This document shows, piece after piece, positions 8,008-16,817 of a stretch of DNA of 64,000 bases. Origin of the DNA: Streptomyces cyaneochromogenes (lineage in GTDB: Bacteria; Actinomycetota; Actinomycetes; Streptomycetales; Streptomycetaceae); NCBI RefSeq assembly GCF_003963535.1, contig NZ_CP034539.1:6262001-6326000 (forward strand), written 5' to 3'. The first letter of the stretch is position 1. Each line of letters opens with the position of its first letter. Under the pieces are notes generated by a model that worked only from the letters and a program-made list of their open reading frames with translations, made no database searches and had not been told where the DNA came from. The translations under genes were made by a program, and so were the position numbers.

Positions 8008-8247
8008 ATGAAGCTCAGCCGCCCGGTCTCCTGGTTCCTGCTCGCCTTCGGGGTGTGGAGCTGGGTCATCTGGGTCACTTTCGTCAAAAACCTGATCAAG
8101 GACAGCAGCGGGCTCGCGTTCGACGACGGTCATCCGACGGCGTACTTCTGGGTGCACCTGCTGCTGGCTGTCGTCTCCTTCGTATTGGGGACGGTCGTCG
8201 GGGTCATCGGGTTGCGCGGCGTGCGCGCATTGCGCCGGACGACATAG
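8008..8247 (+). CDS. SCO4848-family small membrane protein
   Basis: A 79-residue protein with two hydrophobic helices (FLLAFGVWSWVIWVTFV and YFWVHLLLAVVSFVLGTVVGVIGL) and a basic C-terminus (RGVRALRRTT). It matches the actinobacterial SCO4848 family, which is conserved but of unknown function. The FDDGHPTAYFW stretch between the helices probably faces outside. It is divergent from the carboxypeptidase gene (65-base gap) and followed by the metallophosphoesterase gene on the same strand. Confidence 0.85.
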   Translation: MKLSRPVSWFLLAFGVWSWVIWVTFVKNLIKDSSGLAFDDGHPTAYFWVHLLLAVVSFVLGTVVGVIGLRGVRALRRTT

Positions 8248-8304
8248 GAACTCGGCCAGAGCTCCGGGCGTTCACTCAGCACGCAAGGGAAAGGGAACGT
8301 CGGC

Positions 8305-9726
8305 GTGGTCATCGTCTTCGTGCTTGTCGCACTGCTCGTGCTGTCCGTCCTGGTGGCGGGCAACTGGTGGCTGTGGCGTCGGCTGTTCCGTGACACGACT
8401 CGCGGGCCCGGGTTCGTGCGCCGCTTCGGCGTGGCGGTGATCGCCGGCGGCTGGGCGCTGACGATCGGGGCCCTGGTCGCCGAACGCGGGGGCGCGCCCT
8501 TCTGGCTCCAGCAGGTCCTCGCCTGGCCGGGCTTCCTGTGGCTGGCCCTGTCGATATACCTCCTGCTGGGTGTGGCGGCGGGTGAGGTCGTACGACCCCT
8601 GCTGCGGCGATGGCTCGAACGACGGGCGCGCGCCGCGGAAGCCGTACGCGACCCGGAGCCGGTGCCGGAGGAAGTGACGGCGGCCGCATCCCCTGCCACG
8701 GCATCCGTCGCGTCAACCGCCCAGACGTCCGCCCCGGCGTCGGCCACCACTGCCGTCACCACCCCCGCCCCGGCGTCCGGCGCGACGTCCGCCACCAAGT
8801 CGCCCCCGGCGCCCGCGCCCGACGAGGCGGTGGCCCTCACCTCCACCTCCACTCCCACCTCCACCCCTGACCCCACCGACCCGTCCCGCCCCCTCGCCGC
8901 CCCCACCCGCCGTCTCTTCGTCTCCCGGGTCGTCGCAGGTGCCGCAGCCGCGGCCGCCGTCGGCACGGTCGGCTACGGCACGTACGGCGTGCTGCGCGGC
9001 CCGCGGGTGAAGCGGGTCACCGTCCCGCTGGCCAAGCTCCCGCGCGCGGCGCACGGTTACCGGATCGCGGTCGTCAGCGACGTCCACCTGGGCCCGGTCC
9101 TGGGCCGGGGCTTCGCCCAGAAGGTCGTCGACACGATCAACGGCACCCAGCCCGACCTCATCGCGGTGGTCGGCGACCTGGTGGACGGCAGCGTCAAGGA
9201 CCTCGGTCCGGCGGCGGCCCCGCTCGCCGGGCTCCGGGCGAGACATGGCGCGTTCTTCGTCACCGGCAACCACGAGTACTTCTCGGGAGCCGAGCAGTGG
9301 GTCGACGAGGTACGCCGTCTGGGCCTGCGCCCCCTGGAGAACGCCCGCACCGAACTGCCCCACTTCGACCTTGCCGGTGTCAACGACATCGCCGGTGAGA
9401 GCGAGGGCCAGGGCCCCGACTTCGCCAAGGCCCTCGGCGACCGGGACAAGGCACGCGCGTGCGTGCTGCTCGCCCATCAGCCGGTCCAGATCCACGACGC
9501 CGTCGACCACGGCGTCGACCTCCAGCTCTCCGGCCACACCCACGGCGGCCAGCTCTGGCCCGGCAACTTCATCGCGGACCTGGCGAACCCGACCCTGGCC
9601 GGCCTGGAGCGTTACGGCGACACCCAGTTGTATGTCAGCCGGGGTGCGGGCGCTTGGGGTCCGCCGACGCGTGTGGGCGCCGAGTCCGACATCACGGTGA
9701 TCGAGCTGGCGTCCCGTCAGGCCTGA
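8305..9726 (+). CDS. Membrane-anchored metallophosphoesterase
   Basis: 473 residues from a GTG with AAGGGA upstream. Three membrane helices fill residues 1-95. A roughly 100-residue Ala/Pro/Ser/Thr linker follows, then a twin-arginine-like hydrophobic stretch (TRRLFVSRVVAGAAAAAAVG) and a calcineurin-type phosphoesterase domain. Its metal motifs are SDVHLG, VGDLVDG, GNHEYF and GHTHGG, in the right order and spacing. The family (YkuE/YaeI-like) hydrolyses phosphodiesters or phospholipid head groups at the membrane. Substrate unknown here. The stop codon lies inside a 24-base palindrome. Confidence 0.88.
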   Translation: MVIVFVLVALLVLSVLVAGNWWLWRRLFRDTTRGPGFVRRFGVAVIAGGWALTIGALVAERGGAPFWLQQVLAWPGFLWLALSIYLLLGVAAGEVVRPLLRRWLERRARAAEAVRDPEPVPEEVTAAASPATASVASTAQTSAPASATTAVTTPAPASGATSATKSPPAPAPDEAVALTSTSTPTSTPDPTDPSRPLAAPTRRLFVSRVVAGAAAAAAVGTVGYGTYGVLRGPRVKRVTVPLAKLPRAAHGYRIAVVSDVHLGPVLGRGFAQKVVDTINGTQPDLIAVVGDLVDGSVKDLGPAAAPLAGLRARHGAFFVTGNHEYFSGAEQWVDEVRRLGLRPLENARTELPHFDLAGVNDIAGESEGQGPDFAKALGDRDKARACVLLAHQPVQIHDAVDHGVDLQLSGHTHGGQLWPGNFIADLANPTLAGLERYGDTQLYVSRGAGAWGPPTRVGAESDITVIELASRQA

Positions 9727-9733
9727 CGGGACG
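9710..9733 (+). terminator. 24-bp perfect palindrome over the metallophosphoesterase stop codon
   Basis: CGTCCCGTCAGG followed directly by its reverse complement. The TGA stop (9724-9726) lies in the right arm. In RNA this forms a strong hairpin with a minimal loop, a plausible terminator without a U-tract, as is common in Streptomyces. Confidence 0.65.
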
Positions 9734-9933
9734 AGCCGGGCACACGCCCCGCCCTCTCTGTGAACAGCCTGTGAAACCTGCTGGAAACGCCCGTAGGTAA
9801 GTTCTTTCCCATGTCGCCCGAATCCCCTTCCCCCTGCTGAAACGCGTGTGATTAGGTGTGCGCGCCACTAAGGGGAGTGGCGCAACCCATTGCTCATGCG
9901 GGGCCCGTCCAGGGCCGGGGAGAGGGCACACCC
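9727..9933 (+). promoter_or_regulatory. Leader of the solute-binding-protein gene, with a hairpin
   Basis: After the palindrome, a second perfect hairpin (GCGCCACT, loop AAGGGG, AGTGGCGC) lies at 9862-9883, about 50 bases before the ATG. The loop itself is a Shine-Dalgarno-like AAGGGG. It could be a 5' leader structure. No riboswitch class is recognised. Confidence 0.5.
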
Positions 9934-11493
9934 ATGCGTTCGGTTCGCATGCGGATTCTCGCGACGCTGCTGGTGCTGGCGGCCGTGGGAGCGGGCGGCT
10001 GGCAGCTGTTGTCGTCCGGCGACGACCAGGACAGGACCATCACGGTCGGCACGACGGACGCCGTCACGTCCCTTGACCCGGCCGGCGCCTACGACGCCGG
10101 TTCCTGGGCTCTGTTCAACAACGTCTTCCAGTCACTGCTGACCTTCGAGTCGGGCGGGTCCACACCCGTGCCGGACGCGGCCCGGAGCTGCGGCTTCGTC
10201 GGTACGGACCTGAGCACCTACCGGTGCGAGCTGCGCGACGGTCTCACCTTCCCGAGCGGGCGCGCCATGACCGCTCAGGACGTCAAGTACTCCTTCGACC
10301 GGGTCAAGCGGATCAAGTCGAACGTCGGCCCGTCCTCCCTGCTGGACACCCTTCGATCGGTGAGCGTGAGCGGACGTGCGGTCACCTTCCATCTGTCGTC
10401 GCCCGACGCCACGTTCCCGCTGAAGGTGGCCACCGGGGCGGGCTCCATCGTCGACCGGGAGAAGTATCCGGCCAACGCGTTGCGCACCGACAACGCTGTC
10501 GACGGCACCGGCCCGTACACCCTGACCGCGTACACGAAGGACGAGAACGCCGTCCTCGCCCCCAACGCGCACTACAAGGGCGCTCTCGACGACAGCGGCA
10601 GCCCGATCGAACTGCGCTACTACCCGGACGCCGACGCCCTCGACAGCGCGTGGAAGGCGAAGCGGATCGACGTCGCCACCCGCACGCTGCCGCCCGAGGT
10701 CCTCGCCGGTCTGAACGCCGCCGACCCGGGACAGCGCGTCTCCGAGGCCGACAGCTCCGAGATCCGCAACCTGTACTTCAACACCCGCAAGGGCTCGCCC
10801 CTGCACGACGTCCGGGTACGGCAGGCCATGGCCTGGCTGATCGACCGCGAGCGGCTGGCGGCCACCGTGTACAAGGGGACCGTCGACCCGCTGTACTCGC
10901 TGATCCCGACCGGCATCACCGGCCATACGACGTCGTTCTTCGACGCATATCCCAAGCTCAGCACCGCCAAGGCACGCGCCCTGCTCACCGAGGCCGGCGT
11001 CAGCCTGCCCGTCCGCTTCACCTACGGCTACGCCACGGGCCGCGGCGCCGCGAGCACCGAGGAGGCCGCGGAGCTCAAGCGGCAGTTGGAAGCCGGCGGG
11101 CTGTTCAAGGTGACGGTCAAGGGCTACGAGTGGACCGACTTCCAGAAGCGCTGGGCGGGCGGCAAGCTCGACGCGTACGCCGTCGGCTGGGTCGCCGACT
11201 TCCCCGACCCGGACACCTACGGCGGCCCGCTCGTCGGCACCACCGGCACCATGAACACCGGCTACAGCGACAAGACCGTGGACCGACTGATCACGGCCAG
11301 CCAGCAGTACGCCGACCGCAGCGAGGCCACGCGGGACTTCCGTTCGGTGCAGGAGGCCGTCGCCCGTGATGTCCCGGTGCTCCCGCTGTGGCAGGCCAAG
11401 GAGTACGTCGTCACCAGCGAGGACGTCGGCGGCGGCCAGTACCTCTCGGACGGCACCGGTGTCTTCCGCCTCTGGCGTCTCACCTGGATCTGA
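9934..11493 (+). CDS. ABC-transporter substrate-binding protein, family 5 (peptide/nickel type)
   Basis: 519 residues with the SBP_bac_5 pattern: the mature part opens ITVGTTDAVTSLDPAGAYD, followed by FNNVFQSLL, the TFPSGRAMTAQDVKYSFDR block and later RQAMAWLIDRERL. Such proteins capture oligopeptides or related ligands outside the membrane. The N-terminus has one hydrophobic helix (ILATLLVLAAVGAGGWQLL) but no Cys lipobox, unlike most actinobacterial members, so it is probably anchored by the uncleaved helix. A GGGGAGAGGG ribosome site precedes ATG 9934. No permease or ATPase gene adjoins it, so it must work with transporter parts elsewhere or act alone. Confidence 0.88.
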   Translation: MRSVRMRILATLLVLAAVGAGGWQLLSSGDDQDRTITVGTTDAVTSLDPAGAYDAGSWALFNNVFQSLLTFESGGSTPVPDAARSCGFVGTDLSTYRCELRDGLTFPSGRAMTAQDVKYSFDRVKRIKSNVGPSSLLDTLRSVSVSGRAVTFHLSSPDATFPLKVATGAGSIVDREKYPANALRTDNAVDGTGPYTLTAYTKDENAVLAPNAHYKGALDDSGSPIELRYYPDADALDSAWKAKRIDVATRTLPPEVLAGLNAADPGQRVSEADSSEIRNLYFNTRKGSPLHDVRVRQAMAWLIDRERLAATVYKGTVDPLYSLIPTGITGHTTSFFDAYPKLSTAKARALLTEAGVSLPVRFTYGYATGRGAASTEEAAELKRQLEAGGLFKVTVKGYEWTDFQKRWAGGKLDAYAVGWVADFPDPDTYGGPLVGTTGTMNTGYSDKTVDRLITASQQYADRSEATRDFRSVQEAVARDVPVLPLWQAKEYVVTSEDVGGGQYLSDGTGVFRLWRLTWI

Positions 11494-11589
11494 CGCGATC
11501 TCGTGGCTTTGACATTCCCTGCGGTGATGCCAGGGTGCCGCTCGGCGCTGCACCATGTGGTGAAGGTGTGCGCGGGGTGAGGAGCAAAC

Positions 11590-12003
11590 GTGTTGAGACG
11601 CAACGCCTTTCGGCTGCCCCGGCACCCGGCGTCGGTCGGCCTCGCCCGGCGCCGGGTCCGGGACCACCTGGCCGACTGGGGGCACGGAACACGGGACCCG
11701 GCGCTGGAGGACGCGGTGCTGCTCGTCTCGGAGCTGGCCACCAACGTCGTACGCCACGGTCCTCTCCTGGAGCGCGAGTTCGAGGTCGCCGTGACCGCTC
11801 TCGCCGACGGTTCCTGTCTGATCGAGGTGTCCGACGAGGGCCGGCTGGAGCCCCGGTTGCGCGTGGTGGAGGAGTGGGAGGAGACCGGCCGCGGCCTGCA
11901 CCTGGTGGAGCATCTGGCTGCGGCCTGGGGGGTGTGGAACCGGGGGCGACACGGGAAGACGGTCTGGGCGCTGATACTCGCCGGCGCCTCCGCCGACAGC
12001 TGA
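11590..12003 (+). CDS. Anti-sigma-factor-like ATP-binding protein (RsbW/SpoIIAB type)
   Basis: A 137-residue stand-alone GHKL ATPase domain: N-box ELATNVVRHG, then IEVSDEG (G1-like) and GRGLHLVEHLAAAWGV (G2). This short type abounds in Streptomyces and usually binds a sigma factor or an anti-anti-sigma protein, acting as a serine kinase. Start GTG 11590 has GAGG a few bases before it. It is alone, convergent with the histidine-kinase gene; no partner sigma factor is adjacent, so the target is unknown. Confidence 0.85.
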   Translation: MLRRNAFRLPRHPASVGLARRRVRDHLADWGHGTRDPALEDAVLLVSELATNVVRHGPLLEREFEVAVTALADGSCLIEVSDEGRLEPRLRVVEEWEETGRGLHLVEHLAAAWGVWNRGRHGKTVWALILAGASADS

Positions 12004-12041
12004 GCCCCGGCGAATTCGTCACGACCGTAAAGCGAAGGCGG

Positions 12042-13514
12042 CTACGACCGCGAGCCCGCCCCCGTCGGCAGCGTCACCATCACCGCCACCCCCTCACCCG
12101 GCGCCGTCCGCACCGCCACCTCCCCGCCGTGCGCCTCCACCACCCCCTGCACGATCGCCATCCCCAGCCCGCTGCCCGCGCCCCCGCCCGCCCGGAAGAA
12201 CCGGTCGAAGACACGTGCCGCGTCCTCCTCGCACAGCCCCGGCCCCTTGTCCTCGACACACAGCCGTACGACCCCGTCCGCCCGCTCCACCCCCAGCCGC
12301 ACCGGCACATCGGCGGGCGTGTGCGTGCGTACGTTGCTCAGCAGGTTGCCCAGCACCTGGCGCAGCCCCGACTCGTCGGCCCGCACGAGCAGGGTGCCGT
12401 CCGCGCCGACCGTGATGGGCCGTTCCGGCTGCTGCACCCGCAGGTCCTCGGCGGCGTCGCGCACCAGGCGGCTCAGGTCCACGTTGCGGAAGCGCAGTTC
12501 GGGCCGCTGGTCGAGGCGGGCGAGGGTGAGCAGCTCGTCGACGAGGCGGCCCATGCGGTCGACCTCGCCGTTCATCCGGTCCCAGGCCCGCTTGCGCTCG
12601 GCCGGTTCCGTCAGCATCCCCTTGTCGTACAGCTGGAGGTAGCCGCGTATCGCGGCCAGCGGGGTGCGCAGCTCGTGCGAGGCGTCACCGACGAAGCGGC
12701 GCAGCTGGGCCGCGCTGCGCTCGCGCGTGCGGTAGGCCGACTCCACCTGGTGGAGCATGGAGTTGAGGGCGACCCGGAGCTGCTCGACCTCAAGCGTCGG
12801 GTCGCGGCTGGAGGGGACGCGCCGGGTCAGATCGCCCTCGGCGATCGCCGACGAGGTCTCCACCATGTCCTCCAGCGGCCGCATCCGGCGGCGCACGCTG
12901 AGCATGGTCAGGCAGCCGAGCAGCGCCAGCAGCAGCGTGCCGACGGCCAGGTCCATCTTCAGCGCCTTGCCCATGCCCTCGTGCAGGCCCTCGGTCGGGA
13001 CGGCGATCAGCACGACGGTGCCGTCCGACAGTCGGGCGCCGACCATCCGGTAGCGCTCCCCCTCGACCCGTACGTCCCGCGGCTCCTCGGCGCCGGCGAG
13101 CGCGAGGGGGTCCTTCGCGGCGGCGGCGAGCGAGTGCTGGCGGGCTGTCGGCTTCAGCGGGCCCAGGGGCACCGGCCGCCCGGCGGAGTCGACCGCGACG
13201 TAGACCATGGCCGGGCTCGGCAGCGGATCGGTGTCCGTGGCGCCGCTGCCGGTGAACCTGTCCAGCGCGACGCCAAGTTCGCTCAGCGACTCGATCTGTT
13301 GCAGCGTGAACCCGGCGTTCCCCAGCGTGGTGCGCGCGCTCTTCAGTTCGCTGTCGACCTTGTCGAGCAGGTAGAACCGCGCGGTCATCAGGCTGACCGC
13401 GGTCGCGACGACGATGCCGACGGCCAGCAGTGCCACGTTCGCCAGCGTCAGCTTGCCGCGCAGCGAGTGGATGCCTCGCCGGCGGCAGACGTCGAGGATC
13501 CTCAAGGCCTTCAT
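12042..13514 (-). CDS. Two-component sensor histidine kinase
   Basis: 490 residues. Helix 1 at about 22-45, an extracytoplasmic sensor region of about 140 residues, helix 2 at about 188-207, then HAMP, HisKA with the phospho-acceptor His280 (FVGDASHELRTPL), and HATPase_c with DKGPGL and GSGLGMAIV. It senses an unknown envelope signal and phosphorylates the response regulator. Its ATG overlaps the regulator stop by 4 bases (ATGA), so the pair is translationally coupled. The regulator comes first in the operon. Confidence 0.93.
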   Translation of the reverse strand: MKALRILDVCRRRGIHSLRGKLTLANVALLAVGIVVATAVSLMTARFYLLDKVDSELKSARTTLGNAGFTLQQIESLSELGVALDRFTGSGATDTDPLPSPAMVYVAVDSAGRPVPLGPLKPTARQHSLAAAAKDPLALAGAEEPRDVRVEGERYRMVGARLSDGTVVLIAVPTEGLHEGMGKALKMDLAVGTLLLALLGCLTMLSVRRRMRPLEDMVETSSAIAEGDLTRRVPSSRDPTLEVEQLRVALNSMLHQVESAYRTRERSAAQLRRFVGDASHELRTPLAAIRGYLQLYDKGMLTEPAERKRAWDRMNGEVDRMGRLVDELLTLARLDQRPELRFRNVDLSRLVRDAAEDLRVQQPERPITVGADGTLLVRADESGLRQVLGNLLSNVRTHTPADVPVRLGVERADGVVRLCVEDKGPGLCEEDAARVFDRFFRAGGGAGSGLGMAIVQGVVEAHGGEVAVRTAPGEGVAVMVTLPTGAGSRS

Positions 13515-14200
13515 GCCAGCCCGTATCCGACCCCGCGCCGTGTGGTGATCACCGGCGGACCCAGGGCGTCCAGCTTGCGCCGCAGATAGCTGATGTAGGT
13601 CTCGACGACCGTCGACTCGGGCGGGGTGTGCTCGTACTGCCAGACATGGCGCAGGAGCTGCTCCTTGGGCACGATCCGGCCGCCGTTGCGCACCAGGAAG
13701 CGCAGCAACGCGTACTCGGTGGGGGTGAGTTCGACGGTGTGGTCCGCGCGGCGCACCGAGTACGTCGTCTCGTCCAGCTCCAGATCGCCGTATCTGAGGG
13801 GCGGGCGCTGCGGCAGGACGTCGGCCGGGCGGGTGCGGCGCAGCACCGCCGTGATCCGGGCGATGACCACGTCGACGTCGAAGGGCTTGGTGATGTAGTC
13901 GTCGCCGAAGCCGAGGGCGCCGACGATCTCGGCGGGCGCGTCGCGCGCGGTGAGGAACACCAGCGCCAGGTCGGGGCGCCGCTCGCGCAGTTCACGGCCG
14001 AGGGCGCGGCCGTCGCCGTCCGGGAGCATGACGTCGAGCAGCGCCACGTCGGGCCGGGTGCGCTCGGCGAGGGCGAGCGCCTCGCGGACGGTGCCCGCGA
14101 TCATGACCTCGAAGCGGTGGTAGCGCAGCGCGATGGCGAGGACGTCCGCGATGCTCTCCTCGTCCTCCACGACCAGCACGGTGCCAGAAGCCGTCGTCAT
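13511..14200 (-). CDS. OmpR-family response regulator
   Basis: 229 residues from ATG 14200, chosen because the receiver domain begins at residue 7 (VLVVEDEE) and a GGGGG tract precedes it. A longer in-frame start at 14299 would put the upstream operator repeats inside the gene. The acidic pocket is Glu12/Asp13, phospho-acceptor Asp56 (LLDVMLPDGDG) and Lys105 (ITKPFD). The C-terminal winged helix has LTPTEYALLRFLVRNGGRIV and VETYISYLRRKL. It is the partner of the kinase that follows. A 22-base direct repeat upstream is a candidate self-operator. Confidence 0.93.
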   Translation of the reverse strand: MTTASGTVLVVEDEESIADVLAIALRYHRFEVMIAGTVREALALAERTRPDVALLDVMLPDGDGRALGRELRERRPDLALVFLTARDAPAEIVGALGFGDDYITKPFDVDVVIARITAVLRRTRPADVLPQRPPLRYGDLELDETTYSVRRADHTVELTPTEYALLRFLVRNGGRIVPKEQLLRHVWQYEHTPPESTVVETYISYLRRKLDALGPPVITTRRGVGYGLA

Positions 14201-14243
14201 GCCCCCAGTATCGGCGGGGCCACTGACAGTCGGGGGGCCGGTC

Positions 14244-14288
14244 GCTTTGGAGTTCCTTGAGAGTCTGCTTTGGAGTTCCTTGAGAGTC
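14244..14288. promoter_or_regulatory. Exact 22-bp direct repeat, candidate response-regulator operator
   Basis: Two exact copies of a 22-base unit at 14244-14265 and 14267-14288, one base apart (23-base period, about two helical turns). Each holds TTTGGAGTTCCTTGAGAGTC. The repeat sits between the divergent response-regulator and MMPL genes. OmpR-type regulators bind direct repeats with such spacing, so both genes may be controlled from here. Confidence 0.75.
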
Positions 14289-14301
14289 ATGGCCGTCATC
14301 T

Positions 14302-14317
14302 GCCACGCGCGCGTGGC
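14302..14317. repeat. 16-bp GC palindrome containing the recurring CACGCGCGCGTG motif
   Basis: GCCACGCG followed by CGCGTGGC, a perfect palindrome just before the MMPL gene. Its 12-base core also occurs exactly at 1088-1099, 5012-5023, 17193-17204 and 30900-30911 in this window. Confidence 0.8.
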
Positions 14318-14378
14318 GCCGCCAATCCTGTTGCCCAGGACCTGGGGGACCGACCGAACCGAATAAGGAGCGTTGAGC

Positions 14379-16799
14379 GTGGCGGCATTGGCACGGTGGT
14401 GCTATCGGCACCGGCTGGTGGTCCTGTTGCTGTGGGTGGGGGCGCTGTTCGGCCTGGGCGCGGCGAGTTCGGCCGCGGGCACGAACTACGCGAACGTCTT
14501 CTCCCTCCCGAACACGGACTCCACGACCGCGTACGACCTGATGGAGAAGGCCTTCCCGGAGCGCGCGGGCGACACCGACACGGTGGTGTGGAAGGTGGAT
14601 GAGGGGAGCGTGCGGGACGAGTCCGTACGGTCCCGGATCGGGCCCGCGCTTCAGGAGATCGGGCGGATGAAGGGGGTCGGCGAGGTCACCGACCCGTACG
14701 CGGAGCAAGGGGCCGCGCAGATCAGCCGGGACGGGCGGATCGCGTACGCCCAGATCACGTTCACCGAGCAGGCGAACGGCATCCCCAAGGAACTGATCGA
14801 GGACGTCGTCGACACGGCACAGGCCGCCGAACGCGACGGCCTCCAGGTCGAGCTGGGCGGCCAGGCGATCGCCCGCACCCAGGAGCCCCCGCAGGGCACG
14901 GCGGAGGCGGTCGGCATCCTGGCGGCGGCGGTCGTGCTGTTCCTGGCCTTCGGCTCGCTCTTCGCGATGCTGCTCCCGATCGTCGTGGCGATCGCGGGCG
15001 TCGGCACCGGCCTGGTCGGCACGATGCTGCTCAGCCATGTCACGGACGTGCCTGAAGTAGCCCCGCTGCTCGGCTCGCTGATCGGGCTCGGCGTCGGCAT
15101 CGACTACGCCCTGTTCATCGTCACCCGGCACCGGCGCGGCATCCTGCGCGGCATGAAGCCGCAGGAAGCGGCCGTGACCGCCCTCAACACCTCCGGCCGC
15201 GCGGTGCTGTTCGCGGGCGGCACGGTGTGCATCGCGCTCGCCGGAATGCTGGTGATGAACATGCGCTTCCTGGACGGTGTGGTCGTCGCGACCTCGCTCA
15301 CCGTCGTGCTGAGCGTGCTGGCCGCGATCACCCTGCTGCCCGCCCTCCTGGGCCTGCTCGGCATGCGGGTGCTCAGCCGTCGGCAGCGGCGCCGGCTCGC
15401 CGCGGCGGGACCGGAGCCGGCCGAGGAGAGCGGCCTGGCGGCGCGCTGGTCGTCGTACGTCCAAAGGCGCCCGCGTCCGGTCGCGGCGATGGCCGTCGTC
15501 GTCATGGCGGCCCTCGCGATCCCGGTGCTGTCGCTCCGTCTCGGCGCCACCGACCAGGGCAACCACCAGGAGTCGCAGACCACCCGCCAGGCCTACGACC
15601 TGCTCGCCGAGGGCTTCGGACCCGGTTTCAACGGCCCGCTGCAAGTGGTCGTCGAGGGCGACGCCCCGGCCGGCCTGGTGAACGGCATCAAGTCGACCGA
15701 GGGCGTCGCCCAGGTGGCCGCCGTACCGCCCGCGAACGGCGTCACGGTCATCCAGGTCGTGCCGACCACCTCGCCCCAGTCCGAGCAGACGGACCAGCTC
15801 ATCGACCGCCTGCGCGACGAGGTGATCCCGCAGTCGGGGGCCGAGGCCCATGTGGGCGGGGTGACGGCGGTCTTCAAGGACTTCGCCTCCGTCACCGGCG
15901 ACCGACTGCCGTACTTCATCGCGACGATCATCGCGCTCGGCTTCCTGCTCCTGCTGGTGGCCTTCCGCTCGCTGGTCGTGCCCCTCACAGCCGCGCTGAT
16001 GAACCTCATCGCGGCGGCCGCGTCCTTCGGCGTCCTGGTGGCGATCTTCCAGTGGGGCTGGGGCACCGAGCTGATCGGCGTCGGCAAGGAGGGCCCGATC
16101 ACGTCGTTCCTGCCGGTCATCATGCTGTCCTTGCTGTTCGGCCTCTCCATGGACTACCAGGTGTTCCTGGTGAGCCGGATGCACGAGGAGTGGGTGCACA
16201 CCAAGGACAACGCGCGCGCGGTCCGCGTCGGCCTCGCGGAGACCAGCCGGGTCATCAACTCCGCCGCCCTCATCATGATCTGCGTGTTCAGCGCGTTCGT
16301 GCTGAGCGGCGACATGGAGGGCGCGATGGCGGGCATCGGCCTCGCGGCGGCCGTCGCGCTGGACGCCTTCATCCTGCGTACGGCCCTGGTGCCGGCCGCG
16401 ATGCACATGCTCGGCAACGCGAACTGGTGGCTGCCGGACTGGCTGGAGAAGCGGCTGCCGCACCTCGCGGTCGAGCCGAAGGAGGAGCCGGTGGCCGAGG
16501 AGGCCGAGCCGGTCGTCGCGGGCCGGACGTCGGTCGTGCACGGCTTCGTCCGCACCGTCGACGGCGAGCCGGTCGACGGCGCGGCGGTGACGCTGCTGAC
16601 CAAGGGCGGACGTCAGCTGGACCGGGTGAGCTCCCTGGCCGACGGCTCGTACATCGTGTCGGTACCGGCACCGGGAACGTATCTGCTGGCGACGGCCGCA
16701 GAGCCGTACGGATCCCGGGCCGGGCAGGTCGTCGTGACGGACGGGCCACTCGTGTACGACGTCGAGCTGGCCGAGGGTGAGGTGGACGCCGTCAACTGA
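14379..16799 (+). CDS. MMPL-family transporter with a C-terminal carboxypeptidase-regulatory-like domain
   Basis: 806 residues from GTG 14379, chosen because AAGGAG (14365-14370) is 8 bases upstream; the TTG six bases earlier is too close. It shows the RND/MMPL layout: helix 1, a large extracytoplasmic loop, five helices (with GxGIDYALFIVTRHRR in the first half), a second loop, and a second bundle (MDYQVFLVSRMHEEW). Such pumps export lipids or drugs using proton force. After the last helix a cytosolic tail ends in about 95 residues that look like a CarboxypepD_reg beta-sandwich (VVHGFVRTVDGEPVDGAAVTLL...GSYIVSVPAPGTYLL). Divergent from the two-component genes and possibly controlled by them. 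Confidence 0.9.
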   Translation: MAALARWCYRHRLVVLLLWVGALFGLGAASSAAGTNYANVFSLPNTDSTTAYDLMEKAFPERAGDTDTVVWKVDEGSVRDESVRSRIGPALQEIGRMKGVGEVTDPYAEQGAAQISRDGRIAYAQITFTEQANGIPKELIEDVVDTAQAAERDGLQVELGGQAIARTQEPPQGTAEAVGILAAAVVLFLAFGSLFAMLLPIVVAIAGVGTGLVGTMLLSHVTDVPEVAPLLGSLIGLGVGIDYALFIVTRHRRGILRGMKPQEAAVTALNTSGRAVLFAGGTVCIALAGMLVMNMRFLDGVVVATSLTVVLSVLAAITLLPALLGLLGMRVLSRRQRRRLAAAGPEPAEESGLAARWSSYVQRRPRPVAAMAVVVMAALAIPVLSLRLGATDQGNHQESQTTRQAYDLLAEGFGPGFNGPLQVVVEGDAPAGLVNGIKSTEGVAQVAAVPPANGVTVIQVVPTTSPQSEQTDQLIDRLRDEVIPQSGAEAHVGGVTAVFKDFASVTGDRLPYFIATIIALGFLLLLVAFRSLVVPLTAALMNLIAAAASFGVLVAIFQWGWGTELIGVGKEGPITSFLPVIMLSLLFGLSMDYQVFLVSRMHEEWVHTKDNARAVRVGLAETSRVINSAALIMICVFSAFVLSGDMEGAMAGIGLAAAVALDAFILRTALVPAAMHMLGNANWWLPDWLEKRLPHLAVEPKEEPVAEEAEPVVAGRTSVVHGFVRTVDGEPVDGAAVTLLTKGGRQLDRVSSLADGSYIVSVPAPGTYLLATAAEPYGSRAGQVVVTDGPLVYDVELAEGEVDAVN

Positions 16800-16817
16800 C
16801 GCTCCCCGGAGGCGGTT

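Noticed and set aside
10132..11952. Long minus-strand frame over the solute-binding-protein gene
   Set aside because: No domain; antisense shadow of a well-supported gene.
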